DNA of 64,000 nt from Rhexocercosporidium sp. MPI-PUGE-AT-0058 (Eukaryota > Ascomycota > Leotiomycetes > Helotiales), in NCBI GenBank assembly GCA_020746875.1, contig JAGTJL010000006.1, forward strand, positions 2,604,001-2,668,000, read 5' to 3'. Shown piece by piece: positions 24,785 through 35,966 of the stretch; within the stretch, counting starts at the first letter, position 1; each line of letters begins with the position of its first letter. Under the pieces are notes generated by a model. That model saw nothing but the letters and a program-made list of their open reading frames with translations. It did no database searches and was not told where the DNA came from. Both the position numbers and the translations under genes were made by a program.

Positions 24785-25000
24785 TCAAAAATGAAATGGG
24801 AAGATTTGCCAGCGGAACCAGAGCACAGTGAAGTATGCTAGGCCGAGAACGTGAGCTTGTAGGTGGAAGATCTGTATTATTTCGAACCAGACCCGCGCGC
24901 TTTCTTGGAGGGAAGGCCACATGGAGATCGTGAAGGCTGTGCGGTAGGCTTCGTTCATGATGCCGTAGATAACTCTGGTAGTGAGGAGTGATGGAGGCAT
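24785..25000 (-). CDS. Possible small membrane-associated protein, 71 aa
   Basis: The frame starting MPPSLLTTRVIYGIMNEAYR continues with ARVWFEIIQIFHLQAHVLGL and a hydrophobic, aromatic C-terminus. Its stop is only 70 bases from the IMP4 stop (convergent). An upstream ATG at 25070 with a GTGAGC donor could supply a first exon, but I could not make the frames meet. I do not recognise the family. The composition looks more protein-like than the opposite strand. Treat as tentative. Confidence 0.35.
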   Translation of the reverse strand: MPPSLLTTRVIYGIMNEAYRTAFTISMWPSLQESARVWFEIIQIFHLQAHVLGLAYFTVLWFRWQIFPFHF

Positions 25001-25070
25001 ACTGAGGGCTGTCAGGACCGTAGTCTATGGTTCCTCCGTCCAATGCTAAGCTCACGGAACCCGCCATCAT

Positions 25071-25431
25071 TTACTCGATTCATTTCATTGTCAAAGTTCG
25101 GCTTGAGAGTATGCATCGTGCGTGCCATCCATCACATGAGCACCGTACACTGAAATTCAAGATTCTTTCTTCCTGACTCCATGCAGGTCTCGGCATTGAG
25201 TGTTGAACATTGTGTTAATCCACCTATCTATCTTTCTCCGTTCGCTCCTTTGTCCCTTCTTGACTTGAATTTCTGCATTCCTGCTTTGAGAGGAGAGAAA
25301 CAGGTCTCATCCGACGTAACCAGGAGACTCACGAGGGACATGGTTAGCGTTTTCCTTCTTGGGAAGTCTCAGTTAATCAGGGGCAAACGCTGCATATCGA
25401 GACCTAGTGCTAGTTATACCTCAGCGTTTAC
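25071..25431. other. Intergenic stretch
   Basis: Nothing recognised. A pyrimidine-rich block lies at 25,150-25,265. Confidence 0.4.
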
Positions 25432-25986
25432 TTAATGGTTGTAATCGAGAGAATCTCTGGAATCACCGAATCGATGATAGCTGGATATAAGAGAGCCACT
25501 GGGACTACTGTGTTGACTTTCAGCGTCACCACCAACCTCGAAGTCCCACCACATATGGGTGTGATAGACGTCGTCGTCGGAGGCTTCGCTGTAGAAGTTG
25601 ATCTGGAAGCCGTTCGAGTTTACATTCACCTCAGTGCCCTCTGGAGTTCGGAAAATCGCGAAGACGATATGCCTCTCCCTCACTTGATGCGACAAATCCA
25701 GGCCTTTCGTCTGATTCTGATAGCATATGTACTTGAAGTTCGTCAAGTTGTTACCAGGCAACCTTCTCTTCGCCATGAGACAGTGGCCTGTCCCATTGAG
25801 CATTCTATAGCCAAGTACGAAAGGCTGGTCCCCATTTTGGTCAATTCGCTCCTTCAATACCCGCATCGCGAAACGCTGCTGATCTCGGGGACGACTGGCG
25901 TACGAGTTGCCATTTTCTGGGAGTATAGCAGTTTGCCTCGCCATACTCCCAGATAGGCTTCCAGCTTTAGAATACAAGACTCGCAT
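25432..25986 (-). CDS. Hypothetical protein, 184 aa
   Basis: This is a single exon from the ATG at 25986. The sequence is soluble, with ERIDQNGDQPFVLGYRMLNG near residue 45, a middle segment NLTNFKYICYQNQTKGLDLS, and an acidic Ser-rich tail (SEASDDDVYHTHMWWDFEVG). There is no signal peptide or transmembrane helix. An almost full-length open frame also exists on the plus strand. I prefer the minus strand because its composition is more protein-like. No family recognised. Confidence 0.5.
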   Translation of the reverse strand: MRVLYSKAGSLSGSMARQTAILPENGNSYASRPRDQQRFAMRVLKERIDQNGDQPFVLGYRMLNGTGHCLMAKRRLPGNNLTNFKYICYQNQTKGLDLSHQVRERHIVFAIFRTPEGTEVNVNSNGFQINFYSEASDDDVYHTHMWWDFEVGGDAESQHSSPSGSLISSYHRFGDSRDSLDYNH

Positions 25987-26087
25987 CTCTTATTTTTGGG
26001 ATCTATCACGACGGTAAATTCGATTCAGCCAATCTCCATCTAATTTCCCCCGGTGCGATCGAGAACCCCTCGTCCATTCCGAATTCC

Positions 26088-27994
26088 ATGGATCCCTTAA
26101 GCGGAGTTGCTTCACTTCTTACGGTCATCGACGCGGCAGTCAAAGCCTTCGGTATTGCGCAAAGCTACCTAGAAGCCCCTTGTGAGATAAATGTTTTACG
26201 TTTGCAGTTAGATGCGCTGAAAACTAATCTGCTTCTACTTCGCCACGTCCAAAGCTCTGTCTCATTCAGCCGCCATGCCTTAGCACTCGAGTCCGCGGAG
26301 TTCGACCAGTTGAAGCATTTCTTCGACGCAACGACCATCATTATCAAGGATATTCGTGATTGCCTAGGGAAGTACTCTACTAATACGGGCCGGTCGGCTC
26401 GTATCAAGTGGGCTATTCGCGACTCGTCGAAAGTCCAAGGGTGGCAGTTGAAGCTACGACGGCAGGAAAACACCCTACAGTTGACGCTGAATCTTCTCAA
26501 TCAGTACTTACATGAACGGTTGAGCATACTGTATATTTTCTAATCAAGTCTTAGGCGATACTGGAGTTTTAAGAAGTTGAGCTCCAAAAGTTTAAAGAAA
26601 ATGCCAGGGTCCAGACTCAGCAACTTCAGCAACTCAACAAATTTCTTTCCGAGGGGGTGGCGCGGCTCTCGTGGGCAGTCAACGAATACTCTTCTTCCGC
26701 GTTGGTGATACCTCGTCTCGCGACAATCCACAAATCCATTTGCTGTACCCAAGACTCGAAAGAAACTTCATACTCCATTTCTTTGAGATTTCATGCACTG
26801 TTCTGTCTAAGAGTCGTCTGCATCGATTTCAAAGTCAGAAGACAGTCTCTGTTTTCTGTAGAAGTATCTACGGCTGGTGTTGGGGTGACACTCAAGAACA
26901 TTGTTCCAGATCATGCCGCTATCATGACTGCATGTAAAGCTGGCGATATCAGACTAGTACAGAGCCTTTTGAATGGGGGTGAAGCCAGCGTGAATGATGT
27001 AACAATGACCAACTTTTCGCCATTTTCCGTACGTTGCCTCGAAAACCAACAGGTGACAATATCGCCCACTGACTTGAGAATGATAGCACGCTATTGCTAG
27101 CGGTTCACTAGATATTGTGATGTTCCTAGTTGAGAGAGGAGCCGACCCAAAGCAGACCTTTGGTCGGTCTCAGACGTAAGGCCGTCGATTATTTTCTTGT
27201 TCATTCGACAGCTAATACGCAGGTTCTCATAGCTCCTCCTTGGAATGGGCCTTTTCCCATAGAAACCTCCCTATTGCGCGCTGGCTTTTACACAAAGAAG
27301 CCGATGCTCACTATATCAGCGCTAGAGGATGGACGGCAGCCTTCGGCCTCTTTGGTGACGCACCAATGTATAAGGCTCCATGTGATGAGTTCCTAGATTG
27401 TCTCGCCAGTGCTTCATTCGTTGATCTCGACGCACAAGACGGGGAAGGCTGGTCGGTCATGCATCGGGCAGCAGCGTACGGGACTGCAGAGCAAATCCGA
27501 AGCCTAATTTATAGAGGAGCTTCCCTAGAAACACGGACCCGACACCCAGGATGGACACCAGCTTTCTGCGCCGTTCAATTCAACAATATCTCAACTCTCA
27601 AGGAGATGATCGAGAGTGAGCCGCAAGTTCTCGAAGTGACAGATTTCTTGGTTGGACTTTGTTGCATCATGCTGTCGATTCGGAATGCCTTGGAATAATG
27701 CGGTTTCTCGTCTTGCGAGGGGCAGACCCTCACGCTTTGAGCCTTCCTACTGTGTATGTTGACTTTGACGAGCTGGAGAATCGCCAACTCACGCCGATGG
27801 ATGTTGCTCGAGCTCATGGATCTCTCATCTTTCATTGCTATCTAGAGGCGCTGGGAGCGAAAGAACACGACATCCAGATCATTGAAGATGAAGAAGCAGG
27901 CTTGCCTGATGTGTTCTGGCTATCATCAGAAGACCAGAGCGGCGAGGACGAGGTCATAAGGAATCGGATAGTGGCTCGTAAAGCTTGCGGATAG
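26088..27994 (+). pseudogene. Helo-like N-terminal/ankyrin-repeat protein, frame-disrupted
   Basis: The first exon (26088-26503) reads MDPLSGVASLLTVIDAAVKA and about 115 more residues typical of the fungal STAND-associated N-terminal domain (PF17111 type). A 51-nt intron (26504-26554) follows. A coiled segment (LQKFKENARVQTQQLQQLNK) and ankyrin-like repeats come next: AAIMTACKAGDIRLVQSLLN, SGSLDIVMFLVERGADP, WSVMHRAAAYGTAEQIRSLI and LGIMRFLVLRGADPHAL. Likely introns are 27029-27086 and about 27176-27222. Frame is lost by one base near 26571 and again near 27646, where no intron fits. The junction near 27176 also needs an unusual donor. Two or three separate breaks favour a pseudogene. Ankyrin proteins with this N-terminus are thought to act in non-self signalling. 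Confidence 0.72.
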
Positions 27995-28059
27995 AAAATG
28001 ACTAGTCATGAATTATGCTATCGGCCTTTTGATACCCATATGGGCTGATTCTCCTTTCA

Positions 28060-28965
28060 CTACCCAATTGTCATACCACCATACCTCCGAAGTCGGAAAA
28101 CATAATCGTCATACTGAATTCTTTCTTGGACCTCAGCATCAGTCTCACTCTCTTCGACCAATACGCAGTCTTTTGCCTCGTCCAAGTGTTTGCTCTGTAA
28201 ACTCTCGCCTTCGAAAAGCTCCACTACCTTAGGTATAAACGGGACCCTTTCCTCCAGTATTGCATCTTCGCCTACGACCTCTCTCCAGTCACTCGTGACC
28301 CTAAGCCACGACCTACCAAACCAAGCGAGATGTTCTTCCCACTCCGCAGGCGTGTCTTCCGTCTTCCGGATCAAGATAACGTACACCGTCTCCATTCCCC
28401 ACGTGTACTCACATAGTCTCGGGTCCCAGTGAGGATGAAAGAAGAACATCACTTGAAGGATAACGTGCTGTACACCATACGACTGCAGCCCACCACATGG
28501 TGCTTCGGATTCAAACAAGACGCTCGCTGCACTCCAATGCCCGTCATCCTCATAATAAGTTGGCATATGCTCGACTAGGACGATATCGATTTCTGGCCGC
28601 CAGTACACCTCTCGTTTCGGGGCCCACCTTTTCTTCCCCTTCACAGCCGTCGTGACCTGACGCAAATGGCTGCATTGAACCTCCTCATCCCCATCAAGAC
28701 AGTCCGACTCAAAGCCGCGGGTGTATCGCGCTACAGAGATTTGTCGACTTTCGAGGCAGACGTGAAAGAGACCAGGAACAGCTCTGGCCGACACCAGGAG
28801 ATGTCGCTTTCCACGGCAGGAAAGCGTCGTATTCTGCCCTTCTCCTTTGAAGTAGGATGGTCCGACTTTGATAATTTCTTGCTCGGGCTCAGCTAGATCC
28901 CATATCTTGAGTCTAAGTTCTGGAGGGAGCTTTGGGAATGAATGGAATGTTGCTTGGCTGGCCAT
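28060..28965 (-). CDS. 2EXR-domain protein, 301 aa
   Basis: Single-exon gene starting at the ATG at 28965. The N-terminus has the 2EXR (PF20150) hallmark FHSFPKLPPELRLKIWDLA. It is followed by LFHVCLESRQISVARYTRGF and by WRPEIDIVLVEHMPTYYED, the usual second block. The rest is soluble with many aromatic residues, including an ILQVMFFFHPHWDP segment. 2EXR proteins are greatly expanded in Leotiomycetes and Sordariomycetes and have no established biochemical role. A degraded relative lies divergently about 510 bases away and another relative sits at 39.7-40.9 kb. Confidence 0.88.
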   Translation of the reverse strand: MASQATFHSFPKLPPELRLKIWDLAEPEQEIIKVGPSYFKGEGQNTTLSCRGKRHLLVSARAVPGLFHVCLESRQISVARYTRGFESDCLDGDEEVQCSHLRQVTTAVKGKKRWAPKREVYWRPEIDIVLVEHMPTYYEDDGHWSAASVLFESEAPCGGLQSYGVQHVILQVMFFFHPHWDPRLCEYTWGMETVYVILIRKTEDTPAEWEEHLAWFGRSWLRVTSDWREVVGEDAILEERVPFIPKVVELFEGESLQSKHLDEAKDCVLVEESETDAEVQERIQYDDYVFRLRRYGGMTIG

Positions 28966-29477
28966 TTTTGAGATTTGGATGTTGGCTTTGTGTCTTTCGA
29001 TCTGATGCTTGTATCAGTGAGCTGTTACATTAAACAGTTTCCTGATTTGAATTCCCGCTTAGTGTCCTTATGTGAGGTACGTACCACCTTTCAAGATTCA
29101 GGGAAGCAAATGTGTTGATGCGAATGGCTGTTGAGCGTACTTCGAGAATCAAGAAGGGCACAATTCTGAAAGCCTTATTTGCGACTCGCACAAAGCTCGA
29201 TGTAGGGTCCAGAGATTATAGATTTTTGGTGAGTCAAGAGTATGTACCTAGGTAGAGAATCCGCTTTCGAGATAAGGCATGGATGTTTTAGGAGGAGAAA
29301 CGTCGAAAAGTTGTGGATAGAGAGGTTGGCTGATTGGAGTGCTTTTAGCGCTTGCTAGCCGAGCCAATAATCACCCGCCCCACGCAAACACAACCTCAAA
29401 ACTCAACCTCGCACTCGCATCCAATTCATATCCTCCTCGGTCTCGCAAGCTAATTCTACTAAGTCAAAGTCCTCTTA
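28966..29477. other. Spacer between divergent 2EXR copies
   Basis: Presumed promoter region of the intact 2EXR gene. No element was recognised. Confidence 0.4.
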
Positions 29478-29793
29478 ATGTCTGCTCAAATATTACCTTT
29501 ATTTCCTTTACTGCCGACTGAAATCCGTATCAAGATATGGCAGTTTGCAAATTCTCCTTCTGTCATCCCAGTTAACTTCTACGTCTTCATAACCTCTTAA
29601 AGAAATGAACCCTGCCAACCCTACACCTCCTGCTTATAACCACCGCCACGACCGTACTTTTGCCCACCCTTAACCAGTGCTGAGCCGCTTACACGTATGC
29701 CGCGAGTCTCGACATCTTGCTTTACAGCAACACATCCGTGGATTCCCGGCCACACTCGACGTGAACATAGAGAACATCACCTCATCTCTATAA
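29478..29793 (+). pseudogene. 2EXR-domain relic
   Basis: An ATG at 29478 opens LPLFPLLPTEIRIKIWQFAN, a clear 2EXR N-terminus, but meets a stop after about 40 residues. Further on, a second frame encodes VCRESRHLALQQHIRGF and ATLDVNIENITSSL before a stop at 29791-29793. This is the usual second block of the family. The two pieces are in different frames, and the remaining two thirds of a 2EXR protein is missing. Both pieces are too short to appear in an ordinary gene scan. The relic lies divergent to the intact 2EXR gene and may be an old duplicate. Confidence 0.78.
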
Positions 29794-31570
29794 CACAGAA
29801 GTCTCGAGGAGCCGGAACGAACTGACCAAACCCCCTGTATACAAGATAAATTTTTTTTTTATGCTGCAGAACAAGGAGATGTACTGGGCCCCCTCACTTA
29901 ATATCATCATATGGCAGTGACATGCTGAGATGAATGGGGCAGCTACTCTGTGGTATCCTCGAAAAATGGCACACTTGTGGAGCTGTCACTAATATTTTCC
30001 TCTCTCTTGTGACAAAGAACGCCAAAAGGCTGGCCATGTCATGTGGCATGTTTCGTAACTGGCTGTCTCTTTCAAAGATAGGGTATACACAGAATCCAGA
30101 AGTGTGTACCTTATGCTCGACATAAACTCAGCACAAAAAAAAGTAGCGTGGGAAGCAGACGTGACTTGGTGGAGCCCCTGGGGTTGGCAAGATCCTCCAG
30201 CAGTTTCAGGAACAACATGATGTTAAATTCGGATATCGGAACGCTGCAACACTGGGTCTGGAAAAGCGACGGCTGAAGCTAGTGGGATGTGAAAGAGGTA
30301 AGGATCTGAGCGGGCATGCCCTCTCTAAGGCTATACCGTGGGTTCAAAAACGACTAGGACTAACAGCAACGAGCATGATGAGATCGAGGAGACGATGTGA
30401 ACTTGGCCGGTCATTGTCCATGTCCTCGAATGAAGTATTATTCTGTCGGATTTCGAAGCTTGAATTTGCCGCGACTGGAGAACGAGCGAGGGCTGATCCG
30501 ATTCCTTTTGATACTTCTAGACTGAACCTGCTGGGTTTTATGGAGGGAGGAAGGCTGGGAGTAAGGATTTTGCTAAAGGCGAAAGATTGGTGCAACATGC
30601 GACTGTTATCTGAATCATGAATATCGCCTTTCAGAAAGCAACCTCTCATCGCTCACTAGCATTTTCTCTTCGAAAAGTGCCTCCTCAGCTATCGAACTCC
30701 TTCCTCGACAACTCGACATCTCAACATCTTTACACTTCGTACCAATTGCTTGACCTTCCAGTCAAGAAGTCTTCGATATGGTTTTGGAATAGTAGAGATT
30801 TACTTCGCTAGACAGAGAACTTTTTTGACACCAATTTTGATAAGTTTGAAAAGCTGGCTTTTGGATTTTTTTTCTTCGAGTCAAAAGGTGCACCAGTCCG
30901 GCTCCACTGTCTCTCTCAAGGGGACATGCAATTAAGATCTGATGGCGAAATTTTGATGGTAACAGCGCAAAAGTTTTATCAAGTACTTACCCCCTTTTTC
31001 TGTATTTTCCTATTTTATTTTCCGTCTTGGTTTCCAAATAGACCTCCTTACAGTCTGTCACTTGCGGTCTCTGCAACCACTTGAGAACTGGGAAGAGATG
31101 AATATAGAAATTGGACACATAAGAAACCGTTGGCCGTGAATGGGGATCCTAGATAAGGTAGCAGATGCTCAGGTGTTATACATTCATCTCCAACAGTCCG
31201 TAAGTCCAAAAGTCCAAAAATGAACTCCTGAATGCCCTGTTGTCATGTGACTAGCTACTTAAACTGGAGTCGCGCTTATTACCTCTTCGCGTCCACAGGT
31301 CGCGTCTTCCTGAAGCCAACTCCAACTTCCCACAATCCCCGCGATCAATAACTTCAACAGCAGACCTTAAACTCGTTCTGCATGCCTTGCAATCGCGTGA
31401 GCTGTTCTTTTTACGACGCGTCTCACGCGCTTTCTCCTCAGCGATCCCCCACGCGTTCCACCTCTTCGAAGCTCCTACTCGGATAATTGGCGCCTACACC
31501 CCCAATACGACTTCACTCGAGCCCCCGCGACATCCTTTTGCCTTTCATCTAAAGCCCACCAGCAGTCAAG
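29794..31570. other. Gene-free stretch and promoter of MBP1-like gene
   Basis: No supported gene between the 2EXR relic and the MBP1 start. An open frame at 30282-30620 has no recognisable features. The last 170 bases carry MluI-box elements, listed separately. Confidence 0.45.
31416..31456. promoter_or_regulatory. Two MluI cell-cycle boxes (ACGCGT)
   Basis: Exact ACGCGT hexamers occur at 31416-31421 and 31451-31456, 115-155 bases before the MBP1-type ATG. Near matches (CGCGT, CGCG) occur at 31286, 31299, 31394 and 31426. ACGCGT is the known target of MBP1-containing factors (MBF), so autoregulation is a natural inference. Confidence 0.6.
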
Positions 31571-33730
31571 ATGGTTAAGCCAGCTGGTCCAGGAGTCTAC
31601 TCGGCGACCTACAGTAATGTATATGCTCGGAGGGAGGGTTGTAACGGCGCAGGCAAGACTGACCTCATCAGATCCCTGTGTATGAATTCCAATTCGGAGA
31701 AGGCCTGAAGGAACATGGTGAGTTTAGAGCTTGTTCTGCTTCACCTGCGCATCTGCTGATATCTGCCGCTAGTTATGCGCCGTAGAGGTGATGACTGGAT
31801 TAATGCGACACACATCCTGAAGGCTGCAGGTTTCGATAAGCCTGCCAGAACCCGAATCCTCGAGCGCGAAGTCCAGAAGGAGACACACGAGAAGGTCCAA
31901 GGCGGATATGGCAAATACCAAGGTGCGCTTGATACGCAAGGTTCTGGAACTGCTGGTTGACTTCTATTAGGAACTTGGGTCCCTCTCGAGCAGGGTGAAG
32001 CTCTGGCGCAACGAAATAATGTATACGAGAAACTGCGCACCATCTTCGAGTTCACCCCCGGCAACATCAGTCCTCCTCCTGCCCCGAAACATACCACAGC
32101 CAAGCCAAAACCCCAGAAGAAAAACCCAGCCGTCCCAAAATTTGCGACAAGTAAGGCTCAGAAGCGTCAAATCGAAACAAGCAGCACTAACGGCATAGAA
32201 CCAGTGGCCGCACCGGCTCGCATGATCCATGACGACTATGATGATACTTCCCAGATGGACAACGAGAGCATTGCGGATGACATGACAGTTGGCTCTGCTT
32301 CGTTTGTGGCAGATGATGACCGATATGATATGTCCCAACAGAACACTGGCCACCGCAAGCGTAAGCGCGAAGAGCAGCTACAAAGTGCCACTGAGCGAGA
32401 TCATGTTCTCTATTCTGACGAGCTTCTGGATTATTTTATGCTGCCCCATGGTGGTCCAAAGCCGGAGCCCCCCATCAATTTCCAACCAGACTGGATCATT
32501 GACTCGGATGGACACACTGCTTTGCACTGGGCTGCTGCCATGGGCGACGTTGAAATAATGAAGGAATTGCGCAGATTCAATGCCAACCCAACCGCGCAGA
32601 ATATCCGAGGAGAGACCCCATTGATGCGCTGTGTGTTGTTCACCAACTGCCAGGACAAACAAACCATGCCAGCAGTTGTGAAGGACTTGATCAGCACCAT
32701 TGACTGCGTTGACTTTTGCCATGCGACAGCTCTCCACCATGCAGCTGCCATCACAATCAGCCGTCAAAAGCACCAATGCGCTCGGTACTACCTTGACATT
32801 CTCCTCAACAAGATGTCAGAAGTCCTTGATCCGGAGCACTTCCAGCGCATTCTTGATGCACGGGATATCAACGGCAATACTGCTCTTCACATCGCAGCCA
32901 AGAACAAGGCCCGGAAATCCGTCAGGGCTTTGCTCGGGCGAGGAGCCACACCGAGTTTACCAAACGCGGAGAAGATCACTGCTGAGGAGCTCATACAAGA
33001 CCTCAACGAAAATCGCAGATCTGATCGAAATCACCAAGGTTCATCTTCACCGTATGGACCTGACTCCCGATCAGTGTGGGAGATGCCAGAAGAACCAAAT
33101 CGCGCCATACCACATCATGAATCCGAAGCTGCAATGTCCATCGAGTCTCGAATTGCTCCCATGATGCTTGAGAAGTTGCAAGGCCTCGCGACCTCCTTCG
33201 ATGATGAGCTCATTGAGAAGGAAACCTCCGAGAAAGAAGCAAGACGTATTTTAACGAGCACCAAGCAGGAGCTTGAAGCAACCAAAGTTATGAGTTCTGA
33301 AATCGCCTTCCAGAAGGAAACCCCAGAAGTCATTGCTCACTCGATGGAAAATCTCGCTTACATGGAGAAGAAGGTGACTGGAGTGATTGAGCAACAACAA
33401 AAACTCCAACTCCGTGCCTACACACAACACGAGGAACAGAAGAGCAACGGTCATATGGCTAAGGCCGAAGACGACATCGGTGAGAGAGTGATGCTCGCAA
33501 AAATGCTAGAGGAAGAGGAGAACAAACGCAAGAACAATGTGATCAAATACTCCGACGCTTTGAGTAAGGCTGGAGCTGGCGAGAAAGGTGACCAATATCG
33601 GAAGCTCCTCTCCCTTAGCCTTGGTGCCGAGGTCGAGCACATGGATGAGAACATCGATATCTTACTTCAACAACTCGCCGAAGATGAGGATGGTCAAGAG
33701 GGCGAAACTGTCCTTCCAGACGTGTCCTGA
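31571..33730 (+). CDS. MBP1: MBP1-type APSES cell-cycle transcription factor with ankyrin repeats
   Basis: Five exons, 31571-31618, 31672-31717, 31773-31922, 31971-32150 and 32199-33730, give 651 aa. All junctions are in frame. The APSES/KilA-N DNA-binding domain spans about residues 10-105: [40 protein letters not shown] and [16 protein letters not shown] basic Pro/Lys linker follows. Ankyrin repeats start near residue 225 ([50 protein letters not shown]). A long Glu/Lys-rich coiled coil occupies about 430-560. The order matches MBP1/Res1-Res2. In yeasts it pairs with Swi6/Cdc10 to drive G1/S genes through MCB sites. Confidence 0.95.
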
Positions 33731-34526
33731 TTTCGTTTACCGCTGTATCTGTTTGCTTGCTTGGGCCACTTGCCATTGATCTGTGAGCCATCTATCTGAT
33801 TGTTCCTCTCGTCGGAATATCTGGGTAGGAAGGATAGGAAGCATAAAAGGAACGGCGTTTGTTGTTTGGTGCCTTGGGCGTTCGTTGGTTTGGCTCCGTT
33901 TGTCTAGTATATCTGTCATAGTATCGTACGAGCAGCACTGGGTCTTCTTTTTGGGCGTTTTCGCTGGCGATACGGATTATTTTACGACTTTACGGACGGA
34001 CATCTGAAATCGGCGGTGGTAGTTCACAATTGTTTTTAGGGGGAGGCCAGATTAGGCAGGTTTGGACAGGAGGAAAGGCACGGAGACTATGGTGTACAAG
34101 TGCCCACCTGTATTAGAGTATCGTTGGACTCGTTGCTTTCCTCGTTGTTCGGCGAGCGGACATGTTGTTGGCTTTTCTTGTATGGAAAATGCGTTGGTCT
34201 TTGTGAGGATTGATCATGGTTTTGTCTATTGGCCTTTGTGTTCGTAGTGAACTTGCGCAAGGAAGATAAAGCTATTTGTTTGTCAAACACTGCCTGACTT
34301 TCAAGTCATTGTTGTGCGACGACTTGTTGGCATAGCTGGGCAAGCAAGGATATTACATACATCAATCGCCCGCTTTTTACCTACCTTTGTTCCGTGTCCT
34401 GTTAAATTTCTTTGGGCGAGTGAGACTGTCAGTCCTGCCACGGGCCTTCTTCAGTTACGTTACGCCTCATTTTTACTTCACAGCTACATATTTAGAACCA
34501 GCCAGACGAACGAACATCCCATCAAG
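33731..34526. other. 3' flank of MBP1-like gene and leader of next gene
   Basis: No gene recognised. It is probably a long T-rich 3' untranslated region plus a promoter. Confidence 0.4.
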
Positions 34527-35024
34527 ATGTCACCAAAGTCCATCCTCTACAGCCTCCGCTCCTCTTCAGTCTACACAGGCTACAAGAAAAGGAAGCATCA
34601 GAGGTATTCTCCATCAATGCATCCAACCGATAAGATCGTCAGAAATCCAAACTCATGCTCCACATCCACATCCACGTCCTCATCCTCGCCTTCAGATCGG
34701 AGTCTGCCTTGCAACAAGTTTTACCAATTACAAGATCCAGGCTATCCGCCCCCTCCACCAACTCCCCCACCTTCATCCAATTCTTGCTCAAGTACCCTGC
34801 AACGGCGAGGGCGATTGTCGTCTGCGCTCGATGCGAATACTAGATTCAGAAACCAACGGGAGCCCGAGCACATCGACTGGGAGCATGACGAGGCTTTGAT
34901 GGTTTACGAGCATGATCTCGTTGATGGCGTTGTGCCAGATGCCGAGAGGGGCCAGGTTTGTATTATCCTTGAGGTTGGCACTGCGAGGGAAGTGATGTTT
35001 AGGAGGGTTGGGAAGGGGTTATGA
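34527..35024 (+). CDS. Hypothetical small protein, 165 aa
   Basis: The ATG at 34527 lies in an AAG-ATG context after a leader-like stretch. The open frame extends further upstream without an ATG. Residues 45-65 are a Ser/Thr run (SCSTSTSTSSSSPS). Residues 75-92 are Pro-rich (GYPPPPPTPPPSSN). The C-terminal 50 residues are acidic then hydrophobic (WEHDEALMVYEHDLVDGVVP). The frame is probably real but low-complexity. No family recognised. Confidence 0.45.
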   Translation: MSPKSILYSLRSSSVYTGYKKRKHQRYSPSMHPTDKIVRNPNSCSTSTSTSSSSPSDRSLPCNKFYQLQDPGYPPPPPTPPPSSNSCSSTLQRRGRLSSALDANTRFRNQREPEHIDWEHDEALMVYEHDLVDGVVPDAERGQVCIILEVGTAREVMFRRVGKGL

Positions 35025-35966
35025 GTGAAGAAATTGGAAAGCATACTGGCTTAGTACACGCACTTCGCTGATTCTCACAGAATCTCAAGTATCAACAGCG
35101 TGTGAATGCTGAATTGAGTCTTACGTTTTGACATTTAAGGTTCGCGTACGCTTGTTGTTAGTTCGCTAAACGTAGAAAGGCCCCAAGTGGCGTAATTTGA
35201 ACTCTCCAGGAGGATTTCTGTAATAATAGAAGATCATGAAACAAACCAGCCTCTCGGAGCTTGTTATCTGGAATAGGTTTTACTAGATCAGCGCGTGTGT
35301 ATTGTGATTGTACCAGGGCTTGGCCGAACCGCATGCGGGGACTGGCTTGTACCTATTTTGCCGGTCAATGGTGGGATGAATTCATATTTAGGAAGGTCAG
35401 AATCAATGCCTTGAAAAGAATGAAGTCAATGTTAGAAGACTGATGATTTATTATCTGGTTTAAGAGGTCAGTATCATAATAGGATAACCTCGGCGAGGGA
35501 TTCAGTCCAGCTTCTACTTTCAAGTGGGTGGTATTCTAAATGTTCGACAGCCAACTGTTTTCTCTAGAAGACGATAACAAATTTTTGTTTTAGCAGGATT
35601 TAAGCCCTATAAACAGATCTCCAACGTAAAGTCAGTATCAAAGAACCACGGAATGATTTATATGTCATCATGTGACTTCGGTACCGTCCAAGCTTAAGCT
35701 TGACTGCCGAGCGATATCCAACCCCACTCAAGCCACTTTCTCTTCCATCACCAACTCCAACCTTAATCAAATCACCTCTCTCTTATCACAGGCTAAGTCG
35801 ATCACTTGTCTCAGCCACTGCCCCAGCTCACCCACTCTAAGAAAACGTGGGGCATCTTTGACTTCCTCGCAGACATCTGTCTCTGATACCTTCTTCCCAG
35901 CCCCCTCAGTATCGCCCAAGTTCACCAATTTATCCATCAAAAATCACAAAAACGCAACCAGACAGA
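35025..35966. other. Gene-free stretch before the M24 peptidase
   Basis: Nothing recognised up to about 35,700. The last 250 bases are C/A/T-rich with little G, like a long fungal 5' leader. Confidence 0.4.

Noticed and set aside
25435..25956. Long plus-strand open frame opposite the 184-aa hypothetical gene
   Set aside because: It lies antisense to a frame with better protein-like composition and has no domain. Probably a shadow.
30180..30620. Frame with a P-loop-like Gly-rich stretch near 30,180 and an open region to 30,620
   Set aside because: The Gly-rich peptide is not followed by other NTPase motifs and the frames do not connect. Judged chance.
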